64,000 nucleotides of DNA from NCBI RefSeq assembly GCF_008868005.1, contig NZ_WAAO01000003.1:62001-126000 (forward strand), read 5' to 3'. This DNA is from Microbacterium algeriense (GTDB taxonomy: Bacteria > Actinomycetota > Actinomycetes > Actinomycetales > Microbacteriaceae). Positions 34,367 through 42,943 of this stretch are shown here, one piece after another (position 1 is the stretch's first letter; each line of letters opens with the position of its first letter). The notes under the pieces were generated by a model that did no database searches, had not been told where the DNA came from, and was given only the letters and a program-made list of their open reading frames with translations. Both the position numbers and the translations under genes were made by a program.

Positions 34367-35482
34367 TCAGGCCTCGTAGGGCGCGAGCACGACCTCGACC
34401 CGCTGGAACTCCTTGAGGTCGGAGTATCCGGTGGTCGCCATCGACTTGCGCAGCGCGCCGATGAGGTTCGCCGTGCCGTCGGCGACGGGCGCCGGTCCGT
34501 ACAGGATCTCCTCGAGCGTGCCGATGCCGCCCACCTCGACGCGGTGCCCGCGCGGGAGCTTCGGGTGGTGCGCCTCAGGCCCCCAGTGGAAGCCGCGTCC
34601 CGGTGCATCGGTGGCGCGGGCGAGTGCGACGCCGAGCATGACGGCGTCCGCACCCATCGCGAGCGCCTTGACGATGTCGCCGGACGTGCCGACGCCGCCG
34701 TCGGCGATCACGTGCACGTAGCGCCCACCGGACTCGTCGAGGTAGTCGCGGCGCGCGGCGGCGACATCGGAGACCGCGGTCGCCATCGGCGCATGGATGC
34801 CGAGCGTCGCCCGTGTCGTCGAGGCCGCTCCCCCGCCGAAGCCGACGAGCACGCCCGCCGCACCCGTGCGCATCAGGTGGAGGGCTGCGGTGTAGGTCGC
34901 CGCGCCGCCCACGATGACGGGGACATCGAGGTCGTAGATGAACTTCTTGAGGTTGAGGGGCTCGGCGACGCTCGAGACGTGCTCGGCCGAGACCGTGGTG
35001 CCGCGGATCACGAAGAGGTCGACGCCCGCGGCGGCGACCGTGTCGTAGTACTCCTGCGTGCGCTGCGGGGTCAGGGAGCCGGCGACCGTGACCCCGGCCT
35101 CGCGGATCTCGGCGAGGCGGCGGGTGATCAGCTCGGGCTTGATCGGCTCGGAGTAGAGCTCCTGCATCCGCACGGTCGCCTTGCCCTCGTCGAGACCGGC
35201 GATCTCCGCGAGCAGCGGCTCGGGGTTCTCGTATCGCGTCCACAGCCCCTCGAGGTCGAGCACGCCGAGACCGCCCAGCTGACCGAGCATGATGGCCGTC
35301 TGCGGGCTCACGACGGAGTCCATCGGCGCCCCGAGCACGGGGATCTCGAAGCCGAAGGCGTCGATCGTCCACGCGGTCGACACGTCCTCCGGGTTGCGCG
35401 TGCGCCGGGACGGCACCACCGCGATGTCATCGAACGTGTACGCGCGACGCGCGCGCTTTCCTCGGCCGAGCTCGATCTCCAT
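34367..35482 (-). CDS. guaB3: GuaB3 family IMP dehydrogenase-related protein
   Basis: A 371-aa TIM-barrel protein of the IMPDH/GMP reductase superfamily, without CBS domains. The barrel begins GRGKRARRAYTFDDIAVVPS and carries PVLGAPMDSVVSPQTAIMLG, VPVIVGGAATYTAALHLMRT and VIADGGVGTSGDIVKALAMG. In true IMPDH the active-site loop reads GSICTTR; here the matching stretch is GGGAASTTR, so Ser221 stands where the catalytic Cys should be. The role of this family is not settled and the canonical reaction is doubtful. ATG 35482 is preferred over GTG 35488 because GGAGG lies 7 nt upstream. First gene of an operon with SURF1. Confidence 0.9.
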   Translation of the reverse strand: MEIELGRGKRARRAYTFDDIAVVPSRRTRNPEDVSTAWTIDAFGFEIPVLGAPMDSVVSPQTAIMLGQLGGLGVLDLEGLWTRYENPEPLLAEIAGLDEGKATVRMQELYSEPIKPELITRRLAEIREAGVTVAGSLTPQRTQEYYDTVAAAGVDLFVIRGTTVSAEHVSSVAEPLNLKKFIYDLDVPVIVGGAATYTAALHLMRTGAAGVLVGFGGGAASTTRATLGIHAPMATAVSDVAAARRDYLDESGGRYVHVIADGGVGTSGDIVKALAMGADAVMLGVALARATDAPGRGFHWGPEAHHPKLPRGHRVEVGGIGTLEEILYGPAPVADGTANLIGALRKSMATTGYSDLKEFQRVEVVLAPYEA

Positions 35483-35494
35483 GGTCACCCCTCC

Positions 35495-35500
35495 AGCCTA
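35495..35500 (-). promoter_or_regulatory. -10 box of guaB3-SURF1
   Basis: TAGGCT on the minus strand, 12 nt before the ATG; the ribosome site GGAGG lies within the short leader. Confidence 0.4.
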
Positions 35501-35554
35501 CCCGGCGGCTGCGCACCCCCGTGCTGGGAGACTGGATCCGAGAGCGGAGGCAGC

Positions 35555-36640
35555 ATGAGGACCGAGACCGTGGACATCATCGTGGTCGGGGGCGGCGTGA
35601 TGGGACTGGCGACGGCATGGGAGCTGACGCGCCGCGGCCGCAGGCCCGTCGTGCTGGAGCGGTTCGCCCGCGGCCATCATGAGGGCGCATCGCACGGGGC
35701 GACCAGGAACTTCAACAACGCCTACGTCGAGGAGCACTACCTCGATCTGCTCGTGCGGGCCCGCGCCGGATGGGAGGCCATCGGGGAGGTCGACGGCGCA
35801 CCCCTCCTGCGCCTGCACGGACTCGTCACCCACGGCGACCTCGACATCGCGTCGATCCATGCGGGGCTCGCGGCGCGCCGCATCCCCTCTGCCGTCCTCT
35901 CGCCCGGCGAGGCTGCGCGGCGCTGGCCGGGGATGCGCTTCGCCGGCGACGTCCTGTGGTCGTCGGACGCCGGGGTCGTGCGCGCCGCCGACGCGCTGCG
36001 CGCATTCGAGCGGCGGATCGCGACGGGCGGAGGCGACGTGCGGTGGAGCACTCCGGTCGCGCACATCGGCGAGGATCCCGACGGCGTGGTGGTGGACCTG
36101 GGCGAGGGACGCCTGCTGCGTGCCGGGACGGCCGTCGTCACCGCCGGGGCTTGGACGCAGAAGCTCCTCGGACGCTTCGGCCTCCCGCAGCTCACCGTCA
36201 CGGAGGAGATCCCCGCGCACTTCCGCCCGCGCATCGATGCACCATGGCCGTCGTTCAACCACCACGTCGACCCGGCGCGGTTCCCCGCCACCGTGTACGG
36301 GATGCCGACGCCGGGCGGAGGAGTGAAGGCCGGCTTCCACCGGGTCGGCGACGAGGTGGACCCCGATGCCCGCCCTCATGTGGCGACGCGGCAGCGGGCA
36401 CTCGCCGAGTACGTCCGCGAGTGGCTCCCGGGCCTGGACCCCGAGACCGCCGCGCCGATCAGCTGCACCTACACCTCGACCCACGACGGCGCCTTCGTGC
36501 TCGACCGTCGTGGTCGGGTGGTGGTGGGCGCGGGCTTCTCGGGGCACGGCTTCAAGTTCGCGCCGGGCGTCGGCGGGGTCCTGGCCGATCTCGCGACCGA
36601 CCCGGACGCGCGCGCCGCGGCCCCCTTCCGCCTGCCCTGA
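35555..36640 (+). CDS. Monomeric sarcosine oxidase-like FAD oxidoreductase
   Basis: A 361-aa flavoenzyme of the DAO/glycine-oxidase superfamily. The FAD-binding start is DIIVVGGGVMGLATAWELTR. Family features are VLERFARGHHEGASHGATRN, WSSDAGVVRAADALRAFERR and the C-terminal GAGFSGHGFKFAPGVGGVLA. SCTYTSTHDGAFVLD contains Cys304, at the place where monomeric sarcosine oxidases bind FAD covalently. It probably oxidises a secondary or N-methyl amino acid to an imine with release of H2O2. GGAGG is 4 nt before the ATG. It stands alone and converges with the ABC-F gene. The substrate is unproven. Confidence 0.87.
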   Translation: MRTETVDIIVVGGGVMGLATAWELTRRGRRPVVLERFARGHHEGASHGATRNFNNAYVEEHYLDLLVRARAGWEAIGEVDGAPLLRLHGLVTHGDLDIASIHAGLAARRIPSAVLSPGEAARRWPGMRFAGDVLWSSDAGVVRAADALRAFERRIATGGGDVRWSTPVAHIGEDPDGVVVDLGEGRLLRAGTAVVTAGAWTQKLLGRFGLPQLTVTEEIPAHFRPRIDAPWPSFNHHVDPARFPATVYGMPTPGGGVKAGFHRVGDEVDPDARPHVATRQRALAEYVREWLPGLDPETAAPISCTYTSTHDGAFVLDRRGRVVVGAGFSGHGFKFAPGVGGVLADLATDPDARAAAPFRLP

Positions 36641-36653
36641 TCGTCCTCGGAGC

Positions 36654-38342
36654 TCAGCGCGCTCTGGCCACCCGTCTCTCGTCCCACACCGGCTCGTCCG
36701 ACTCGTAGACCTCGCCGTCCGCGCCGAACACGAGGAACCGGTCGAAGGATCGGGCGAACCACCGATCGTGCGTGACCGCGAGCACCGTCCCCTCGAAGCG
36801 GGCGAGCGCCAGCTCCAGCGCCTCGGCGGACTCCAGATCGAGGTTGTCGGTCGGCTCGTCCAGCAGCAGCAGCGTCGCGCCGGAGAGCTCCAGCAGCAGC
36901 ACCTGGAACCGCGCCTGCTGGCCACCGGAGAGGGAGTCGAAGCTCTGCTGAGCCTGCCGGACGAGTCCGTAGCGGTCCAGCGCCGAGCTCGCCGCGTCCC
37001 GGGGCATCCCGGCGCGACGGTCATCGCCCCGGTGCAGGATCGCCAGCAGCGTGCGCCCGACGAACTCCGGATGCGCGTGCGTCTGCGCGAACAGTCCAGG
37101 TACGACGCGGGCTCCGAGCGTGGCCGTCCCGGTGTGCTCGACCGGGGCGAGCTGCTCCCCCGTCGACGTGACGTGGCCGAGCGACGGATCGGGATCGGTT
37201 CCGCCCCGCGCCAGCAGGCGGAGGAAATGCGACTTCCCCGACCCGTTCGAGCCGAGCACGGCCACCCGGTCGCCGTACCAGACCTCCGCGTCGAACGGAC
37301 GCATGAGCCCGGTCAGCTCGAGTCGGCGGGCGACGACCGCCCGCTTGCCGGTGCGGGCTCCGCGCAGGCGCATGTCGAAGTCCTGTGCCGGCGGGCGCTC
37401 CTCCGGCGGCCCGACCTCCTCGAACTTGCGCAGCCGCGTCTGGGCCGCCTGGTACCGCGACGCGAAGCCGTCATTGGCGGCCGCCTTCACCTTGAGGTTC
37501 GCGACGAGGGTGCGCAGCTTCTCGTGCTGCTCATCCCACCGGCGCCGCAGCTCGTCGAGCCGGTCCATCCGGTCGGCCCTCGCCTGCTGATAGGTCGCGA
37601 AACCGCCGCCGTGCACCCAGGCCGTCGATCCGGCGCCGCCGGGTTCCAGCGTGATGAGCCGGTCGACGGCGCGGGCGAGGAGCTCCCGGTCGTGCGAGAC
37701 GAGCAGCACGGTCTTCGGGGTCTGACGCAGCTGCTCTTCGAGCCAGCGCTTGGTGGGCACGTCGAGATAGTTGTCGGGCTCGTCGAGCAGCAGCACCTCA
37801 TCGGGCCCGCGCAGCAGGGCCTCGAGCGCGAGACGCTTCTGCTCGCCACCGGAGAGGGTGGTGAGCTCGCGGTACCGGGCGCGCTCGTAGGGCACTCCGA
37901 GCGCCGCGACCGTGCACTGGTCCCAGACCGTCTCGTGCTCGTAGCCGCCGGCGTCCGCATACTCGGCGATCGCCGAGGCGTAGGCCATCTGCGTGTCGTG
38001 CTCATCGCGTTCGATCAGCGCGTTCTCTGCCGCCTCGAGAGCTTCGGCGGCCTGGCGGATACGCGCGGGCGCCACGCGCACCAGCAGCTGCTGCACGGTC
38101 TCGCCGGCGCCACCGTGACCGACGAACTGATCCATGACCCCGAGACCGCCGTCGATCGTCACGACGCCGTCGTCCGCAGCCTGGTCACCGCGGATGATGC
38201 GCAGGAGAGTGGTCTTGCCGGCACCGTTCGGGCCGATCAGCGCACTCGTCGAGCCCGCCCCGACCCGGAAGGTCGCCTCGTCCAGAAGCGGTCTGCCGTC
38301 GGGAAGCGTCAGAGAGACAGTGGAGACATCGATATAGCCCAC
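36654..38342 (-). CDS. ABC-F family ATP-binding protein
   Basis: A 562-aa soluble protein with two ABC ATPase domains and no membrane domain. Domain 1: GPNGAGKT at 37-44, LSGGEQKRLALEALLRGPDE, LLLDEPDNYLD. A charged linker follows (DELRRRWDEQHEKLRTLVAN) with the Arg/Lys-rich helical pair typical of the family. Domain 2: GSNGSGKS, LSGGQQARFQVLLLELSG, LLLLDEPTDNLD. ABC-F proteins act at the ribosome, in translation factors or antibiotic protection; which type this is cannot be said. The start is GTG (reading MGYIDVSTVSLTL). The leader is about 35 nt. Confidence 0.9.
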   Translation of the reverse strand: MGYIDVSTVSLTLPDGRPLLDEATFRVGAGSTSALIGPNGAGKTTLLRIIRGDQAADDGVVTIDGGLGVMDQFVGHGGAGETVQQLLVRVAPARIRQAAEALEAAENALIERDEHDTQMAYASAIAEYADAGGYEHETVWDQCTVAALGVPYERARYRELTTLSGGEQKRLALEALLRGPDEVLLLDEPDNYLDVPTKRWLEEQLRQTPKTVLLVSHDRELLARAVDRLITLEPGGAGSTAWVHGGGFATYQQARADRMDRLDELRRRWDEQHEKLRTLVANLKVKAAANDGFASRYQAAQTRLRKFEEVGPPEERPPAQDFDMRLRGARTGKRAVVARRLELTGLMRPFDAEVWYGDRVAVLGSNGSGKSHFLRLLARGGTDPDPSLGHVTSTGEQLAPVEHTGTATLGARVVPGLFAQTHAHPEFVGRTLLAILHRGDDRRAGMPRDAASSALDRYGLVRQAQQSFDSLSGGQQARFQVLLLELSGATLLLLDEPTDNLDLESAEALELALARFEGTVLAVTHDRWFARSFDRFLVFGADGEVYESDEPVWDERRVARAR

Positions 38343-38383
38343 GGTGCGTGGCCGTCCTTCCGCCCGCGCATGCCGAGCCGATC

Positions 38384-38389
38384 AGGCTA
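38384..38389 (-). promoter_or_regulatory. -10 box candidate for the ABC-F gene
   Basis: TAGCCT on the minus strand, about 41 nt before the GTG. A TTGGTG lies 19 bp upstream of it. A short overlapping frame (VNGLRMLIA, stop) lies at this site; see findings. Confidence 0.3.
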
Positions 38390-38459
38390 TCAGCATCCGA
38401 AGGCCGTTCACCAACAGAGCTGCTCGATGCGCTCCGCCGGCGGCGCGGGGAGGTGCGGT

Positions 38460-40262
38460 TCAGTCCGTGCGGGTCACGCTCAGCGCCTCGGTCCGCGGGG
38501 CGGTGGGGATGACGAAGCGGAACTCCGTGCCCACCCCCTCCTGACTCGTGACGTCCATCGTCCCGCCGTGCGCCAGCACGATGGCGCGGGTGATCGTGAG
38601 TCCCAGCCCGACGCCGGGGACGGCATTCCTGGTGGCCGTGGACGCCCGGAAGAAGCGGGTGAACAGCATCCCCTGCTCGTCTTCCGGGATCCCGACGCCG
38701 GTGTCGGCGATCGAGAACTCCACGGCTCCATCGACGGGGCGCACCCGAGCGGTGACCGTGCCGCCACGGGCCGTGAACTTGATCGCGTTGGACAGCAGGT
38801 TGTCGATCGCCTGCCCCACGCGACCGGGGTCCACGACGACGGGAAGGGCCCCGTCTGGCACCTCGGCCACCAGCTCGATCCCCTCGCGCTGCGCGTGCGG
38901 ACCCGCCGACTGCACGGCCGAGCGCACCAGGTGCGCGACGTCCGCCTCCTCGCGGTCGAGCGGGAAGCGCCCGGACTCGACCTGCGCCGTGAACAGCAGG
39001 TCGCCGACGAGGTTGAGCAGCCGTTGCGCGTTGCGCTCGATGATCCCGACGAACTCCTGCTGATCCTCGGTGAGCGGCTGACCCGGATCGTTCTGGAGCA
39101 GATCGAGGAACCCGATGATCGCGCTGAGCGGGGTGCGCAGCTCGTGGGAGATCATCCCGACGAACTCGTCCTTCATCCGGGCGACCTCGACGGCGCGCGT
39201 CTCGTCGGTGAGCACGAACAGGTAGCCCTGCTGCGCGCCCGCTCCGTCCTTGTGCGGACTGACCGTCACCCGGGCGGGGACGGTGGTCCCGCCGGCGGTC
39301 GTCACCTCGACATCGCCGTCGACGGGGAGTCCGGCATCGGCCTGCGCGAACAGCGCCTTGATCCCCGGGGAGAGCTCGGCGAAGCCCGTCGGCATCTCGT
39401 CGGCCGTGTGCGCGGGCTCCGTGCCCTCGGCCGCCAGCATCGAGAGGACCGCGGCGGAGAAGAAGCGGTCGATGCGCACACCGTCTCGGGCCTCCTCGGC
39501 CGACATCCCCAGCAGACGCACCGCACCGGGATTCCACGCCGTGATCGTGCCGCTGCAATCGGTGGCGACCACCGCCTGCGCGGTGATCGACGACCACAGG
39601 CTCTCGAACGAGTCGAGCAGCTCCCGATACTGCCGCTCCTTGTCGCGCAGCTGGACGATCATCGCCACGTTCTCCGAGAGCGCCTTCGTGCGCGCGGCCA
39701 CCAGTTCCTCGGCCTGCTCGACGCGGACGCGCTGCTGCCGGGAGAGCTCGTTGATGACCGCGGCGAGCGCGGCGAACACGAGCGGACCGACGACGCCGCG
39801 CAGCCACTCGGCGGAACTCCGGGGCGGGTCCGCGAGGTAGGGCATCAGCAGCGCGAAGGAGGTCAGGCCGCCGACGACGAAGACCCAGCGGATCCCGGGC
39901 GCTGCCGCTATCCACACGACGGGCAGCAGCACGAGCGATCCGAAGACCGATGCGGCGCCCCCGGTGCCGGCGCGGAAGAGGCCCAGCCCCACGATGTCGA
40001 TCATCGGCACGAGCAGCACGGCCCAGCCGTCGTAGACGTGGCGGGCGCTGAGGATCGCCGCCTGCACCGTGGCGGCGAGCACCACGGCCAGTCCGATCAG
40101 CGCCACGCCCAGATGCGTGAACGGCAGCTGGGGCACCGTCCACGTCAGCAGCGCGGCGATCACGGCGGCTGTCAACGTCGGCGCCTGCTTGATCAGCGGG
40201 CTCGGGTTGTCGACCAGCCGGTACCAGCGGTTCTCCGCGCGCTCCAGCGGTGTGGCCCTCAT
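38460..40262 (-). CDS. Membrane-bound PAS sensor histidine kinase
   Basis: A 600-aa sensor kinase and last gene of a seven-gene overlapping operon. About six hydrophobic spans fill residues 25-205 (TLTAAVIAALLTWTV, GVALIGLAVVLAATVQAAIL and others). A coiled coil (QQRVRVEQAEELVAARTKAL) leads to a PAS domain (about 240-350; AVVATDCSGTITAWNPGAVR). The HisKA box is MISHELRTPLSAIIGFLDLL with phospho-acceptor His373, and the ATPase has NLLSNAIKFTARGG, DTGVGIPEDEQ and GVGLGLTITRAI. Its ATG overlaps the stop of the receiver gene (ATGA). No DNA-binding regulator lies near, so its targets are probably the two receivers of the operon. The stimulus is unknown. Confidence 0.93.
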   Translation of the reverse strand: MRATPLERAENRWYRLVDNPSPLIKQAPTLTAAVIAALLTWTVPQLPFTHLGVALIGLAVVLAATVQAAILSARHVYDGWAVLLVPMIDIVGLGLFRAGTGGAASVFGSLVLLPVVWIAAAPGIRWVFVVGGLTSFALLMPYLADPPRSSAEWLRGVVGPLVFAALAAVINELSRQQRVRVEQAEELVAARTKALSENVAMIVQLRDKERQYRELLDSFESLWSSITAQAVVATDCSGTITAWNPGAVRLLGMSAEEARDGVRIDRFFSAAVLSMLAAEGTEPAHTADEMPTGFAELSPGIKALFAQADAGLPVDGDVEVTTAGGTTVPARVTVSPHKDGAGAQQGYLFVLTDETRAVEVARMKDEFVGMISHELRTPLSAIIGFLDLLQNDPGQPLTEDQQEFVGIIERNAQRLLNLVGDLLFTAQVESGRFPLDREEADVAHLVRSAVQSAGPHAQREGIELVAEVPDGALPVVVDPGRVGQAIDNLLSNAIKFTARGGTVTARVRPVDGAVEFSIADTGVGIPEDEQGMLFTRFFRASTATRNAVPGVGLGLTITRAIVLAHGGTMDVTSQEGVGTEFRFVIPTAPRTEALSVTRTD

Positions 40263-40606
40263 CGGGGCACCCGCTCCACGATGGCGTGCAGGTCTGCTCC
40301 GGTGATGGGTTTGGGCAGCGCCGCGTCCGCTGGCGGGTAGTCCGCCGCGTCGAGCACCGAGCTGATCACGAGGAAGCAGGCCGGGAAGCGCTCCTGCACG
40401 AGCCGTGCGCATGCCTGTCCGGATATCCCGGGAAGGAGCAGGTCGAGCACGGCCAGAGCGGGGTCGATGTCGGAGAACGCCGCGATGGCCGACTCCGCAT
40501 CGCGGGCGACGAACACGTCGAACCCCTCACGGTCCAGGTAGCGACGCAGCAGCGCCGCCTGATCGGGAGCGTCCTCGACGACCAGGGCCAACGGCCTCCC
40601 GGTCAT
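40259..40606 (-). CDS. Stand-alone receiver-domain response regulator
   Basis: A 115-aa protein that is only a CheY-like receiver. It starts MTGRPLALVVEDAPDQAALL; the phospho-acceptor is Asp55 in ALAVLDLLLPG, and the conserved Lys is in ALPKPI near the end. The Thr/Ser switch residue is in VISSVLDAAD. There is no output domain. Both ends overlap neighbours by ATGA junctions. It may be a phosphate shuttle, a sink, or an allosteric partner for the glycosyltransferase or kinase. Confidence 0.9.
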   Translation of the reverse strand: MTGRPLALVVEDAPDQAALLRRYLDREGFDVFVARDAESAIAAFSDIDPALAVLDLLLPGISGQACARLVQERFPACFLVISSVLDAADYPPADAALPKPITGADLHAIVERVPR

Positions 40607-40746
40607 CGAAGGAGCAGCTCTCGCACGATGACGATGATGACGACGACGGCGAGGGAGAGGAGGGCCTGCGGGACGAGGCGGCGTTCGCGGCGCGCATCCG
40701 CGGCGATCTCCTCCACTTCGGATTCGTGTGACGGGGCTGCGGTCAT
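40603..40746 (-). CDS. 47-aa single-span membrane protein
   Basis: A small gene held tightly between two others: its ATG overlaps the glycosyltransferase stop and its own stop overlaps the receiver's ATG, each as ATGA. The product begins MTAAPSHESEVEEIAADARR, a charged cytoplasmic part, followed by RRLVPQALLSLAVVVIIVIV and a basic end (RELLLR), which makes one membrane helix. Its place directly after a processive GT2 gene recalls small accessory subunits such as PgaD, but there is no sequence-level evidence for that. The double coupling is good evidence that it is real. Confidence 0.75.
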   Translation of the reverse strand: MTAAPSHESEVEEIAADARRERRLVPQALLSLAVVVIIVIVRELLLR

Positions 40747-42230
40747 GAGTCGACGCGTCCGATCTTCTCGGTCTTGATCCAGGAGGCGTCGGCGCGACGC
40801 CACTCTTTGATGTACGAGTCCACGGTGATCGCGCAGAGCAGCGATCCGTACCCGCAGATGTAGAGCAGCAGCCCGGCGAAGAACCGTCCGCCGGGAAGGG
40901 GCTCCACCGCCCTGGCGAGCCAGATCCCGAGCATCGAGATCGGCCCCCACAGGTAGAAGATCACCGCCCAGGTGATGCGCGCCTGATCCGTCACCGGCAG
41001 TCCGAGCGCGAGCAGAGCCGACTCGAACAGCCAGGGGAAGATCGCGATGGCCATCAGGATCAGGGCACCGAGACCGGGGAACATGATGGCCTCGCGCCAG
41101 GACTGCCTGCCGATGCGGGGATCCAGTTGCACGGAGTAGAGCATCGAGAAGATGTAGATGCACGCCGCGGAGATCCACATGAAGCGGAACACGAACTCGG
41201 CGATGTCGCTGTGCAGGAGCAGCAGGGCGAGCATTCCCGCGGCGGCAAGCAGCATGAACGCCGGGAGCAGGAGGATCGTGAACCACGCGAGGCCGAACGA
41301 GAAGCTGCCCAGGTTGTGATCAGGACTCGGACGGAACCAGAGCTTCTTGTAGATCGAGGTCAGCTGCACGTTGCCTCGAGCCCATCGCAGTCGCTGCTTC
41401 CACAGGCTGTCGATCGTGCGCGGCTCTTCGGCCAGCACCACCGCGTGCGGCTCGAACACCATGCGGCGCCCGTGCAGCTGCCCCTCGAAGGTCGTCATCG
41501 TGTCCTCGGCGAGAGTGCCGGTCGGGATGCGTCCGCCGATGGCCTCCAGATTCGCCCGGGAGTGCAGCTGCGCGCCACCGGCCAGGCACGCGATCGCGCC
41601 GCCGACGTTCTGCACGCGACGTGCGGACAGCTGCCCGATCACGTACTCGATCGCGATGAACCGCGTGAGGTAGTTGCGGTCGCGACTGCCCTCGGCGATG
41701 TAGGCCGTCACGGCCCCGACCTTCTCGTCGGCGAGGTGCCTGCTGAGCTTGCGGAGCGAATCCCGCGCGAAGATCACGTCGGCGTCCATGATGAGCACGG
41801 CCTCGGTCCAGGGGTCGGCGAGGACGACGTCGAGCCCGTGGTTGAGGGTGTGCGCCTTGCCCTCGCCGCCCTTCTCGCGACGCAGGTGCACGACGCGGCC
41901 GGGGTGGGCCGCCGACTTCGCGGCGACGACGGCGGGGGTGTCGTCGGTCGAGGCGTCGTCCACGACGAAGATCCGCAGGCGCTCGGCAGGGTACTCCAGC
42001 TGCAGCAGCCGCTCGATCGCCGGGCCGATCACCGCGCCTTCGTTCCAGGCGGGGATGATGACGGCCACGTTCGGGTGGTACGGGGCCGCCTTGCCGTAGT
42101 GGTTGCGGAAGGCGTGCAGCGGCAGCGCGAGGAATTGCAGCCCGGTGTTCACCACGGGAAGCGTGCCGACGAGGACGCACAGCAGGAGGATGACGACCAG
42201 GACCGTCTGCAGCCAGGTGAGATCGGTCAT
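40743..42230 (-). CDS. Processive family-2 glycosyltransferase, membrane-bound
   Basis: A 495-aa integral membrane GT2 enzyme of the cellulose/hyaluronan/poly-GlcNAc synthase type. One N-terminal span (WLQTVLVVILLLCVLVGTLP) precedes the catalytic domain: VVDDASTDDTP (Asp91-Asp92), IMDADVI (Asp149, Asp151), TLAEDTMTTFEGQ (the catalytic Glu-Asp at 242-243) and QRLRW at 279-283, the QxxRW motif of processive enzymes. About five spans follow from residue 310 on. It would add sugars to a growing chain and pass it through the membrane. The sugar is not predictable from this. Both ends overlap neighbours (ATGA). Confidence 0.92.
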   Translation of the reverse strand: MTDLTWLQTVLVVILLLCVLVGTLPVVNTGLQFLALPLHAFRNHYGKAAPYHPNVAVIIPAWNEGAVIGPAIERLLQLEYPAERLRIFVVDDASTDDTPAVVAAKSAAHPGRVVHLRREKGGEGKAHTLNHGLDVVLADPWTEAVLIMDADVIFARDSLRKLSRHLADEKVGAVTAYIAEGSRDRNYLTRFIAIEYVIGQLSARRVQNVGGAIACLAGGAQLHSRANLEAIGGRIPTGTLAEDTMTTFEGQLHGRRMVFEPHAVVLAEEPRTIDSLWKQRLRWARGNVQLTSIYKKLWFRPSPDHNLGSFSFGLAWFTILLLPAFMLLAAAGMLALLLLHSDIAEFVFRFMWISAACIYIFSMLYSVQLDPRIGRQSWREAIMFPGLGALILMAIAIFPWLFESALLALGLPVTDQARITWAVIFYLWGPISMLGIWLARAVEPLPGGRFFAGLLLYICGYGSLLCAITVDSYIKEWRRADASWIKTEKIGRVDS

Positions 42231-42943
42231 GCGGAGGACTCCAGGGCGTCGAGGATCGGGATGATGCGCGCGTAGCGGCCGACGTCGTCGGCTACGTGGC
42301 TGTCCGTGGAGGCGACGATCTCGGCGCCGGCCAGACGCAGGGCGCGCAGGAGCTCCGTTCCCGGGCAGCCCCACTTCTCGTTGACCTCGACGAGGGTGTC
42401 GGTCTCGGCCGCGGTGCGCGCCCACGCCTGGACCCGTTCCGCGCCCAGGTCGTCTTCGGCGAGGCCGATCTTGGGCAGGAGCGAGAAGCAGTGCGCGAGC
42501 TGGTTGCCCGGGTGTCGGCGCATCGCGGCGATCAGAGCGCCCACGAACTGATCGAGCACATCGTCGACCGCCCAGCCGCCGGCCATCCGCTCTCGGACGG
42601 CGGAGGGGCCGAGCGGACCGTCGACGCCGGGGAACTGGTGGTCCGCGATGAGGATCCGGTCGATGCCCTGCGGCAGCGCCGGGATGTCGAGCGCGCCGGT
42701 CGCGTCGAGGATCTTCGCCTCCACGCCGGTCAGCACCGTGAGCCCTTCCGGGCGGTCGAGGTCGCGGACCGCCGCGAGGTACTCGGGCACCCAGGTCGTG
42801 CTCTGACGCACATGGTCGACCAGACGCACCGTGGTCAGGCCCGCCGCCGTCGCCGCGGCCACGTTCTCCGCGAGCGTCGAGACGGCGTCGTCCGAGAACG
42901 TCGAATGGACGTGATGATCGCCGCGGAGGATCCCGTGGCTCAC
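42227..42943 (-). CDS. PHP-domain phosphoesterase
   Basis: A 238-aa metal-dependent hydrolase of the PHP superfamily. It begins MSHGILRGDHHVHSTFSDDA, with the first metal motif HVH at residues 11-13. Further metal ligands are likely in VRLVDHVRQ, GVEAKILD, LIADHQF and the final STDSHVADDVGRY. Relatives include histidinol phosphatase and capsule-regulating tyrosine phosphatases. Its place between the ATP-grasp and GT2 genes suggests removal of a phosphate from a sugar or lipid-linked intermediate, but that is inference. Start and stop both overlap neighbours. Confidence 0.9.
   Translation of the reverse strand: MSHGILRGDHHVHSTFSDDAVSTLAENVAAATAAGLTTVRLVDHVRQSTTWVPEYLAAVRDLDRPEGLTVLTGVEAKILDATGALDIPALPQGIDRILIADHQFPGVDGPLGPSAVRERMAGGWAVDDVLDQFVGALIAAMRRHPGNQLAHCFSLLPKIGLAEDDLGAERVQAWARTAAETDTLVEVNEKWGCPGTELLRALRLAGAEIVASTDSHVADDVGRYARIIPILDALESSA

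Noticed and set aside
28971..34379. A 1,802-codon open frame on the plus strand
   Set aside because: It is the antisense shadow of the nuclease, SURF1 and guaB3 genes; it is Arg/Asp/Val-biased with no domain. Long antisense frames are expected at this GC content.
36366..40340. A 1,324-codon open frame on the plus strand
   Set aside because: Antisense to the ABC-F and histidine kinase genes, whose motifs are unambiguous.
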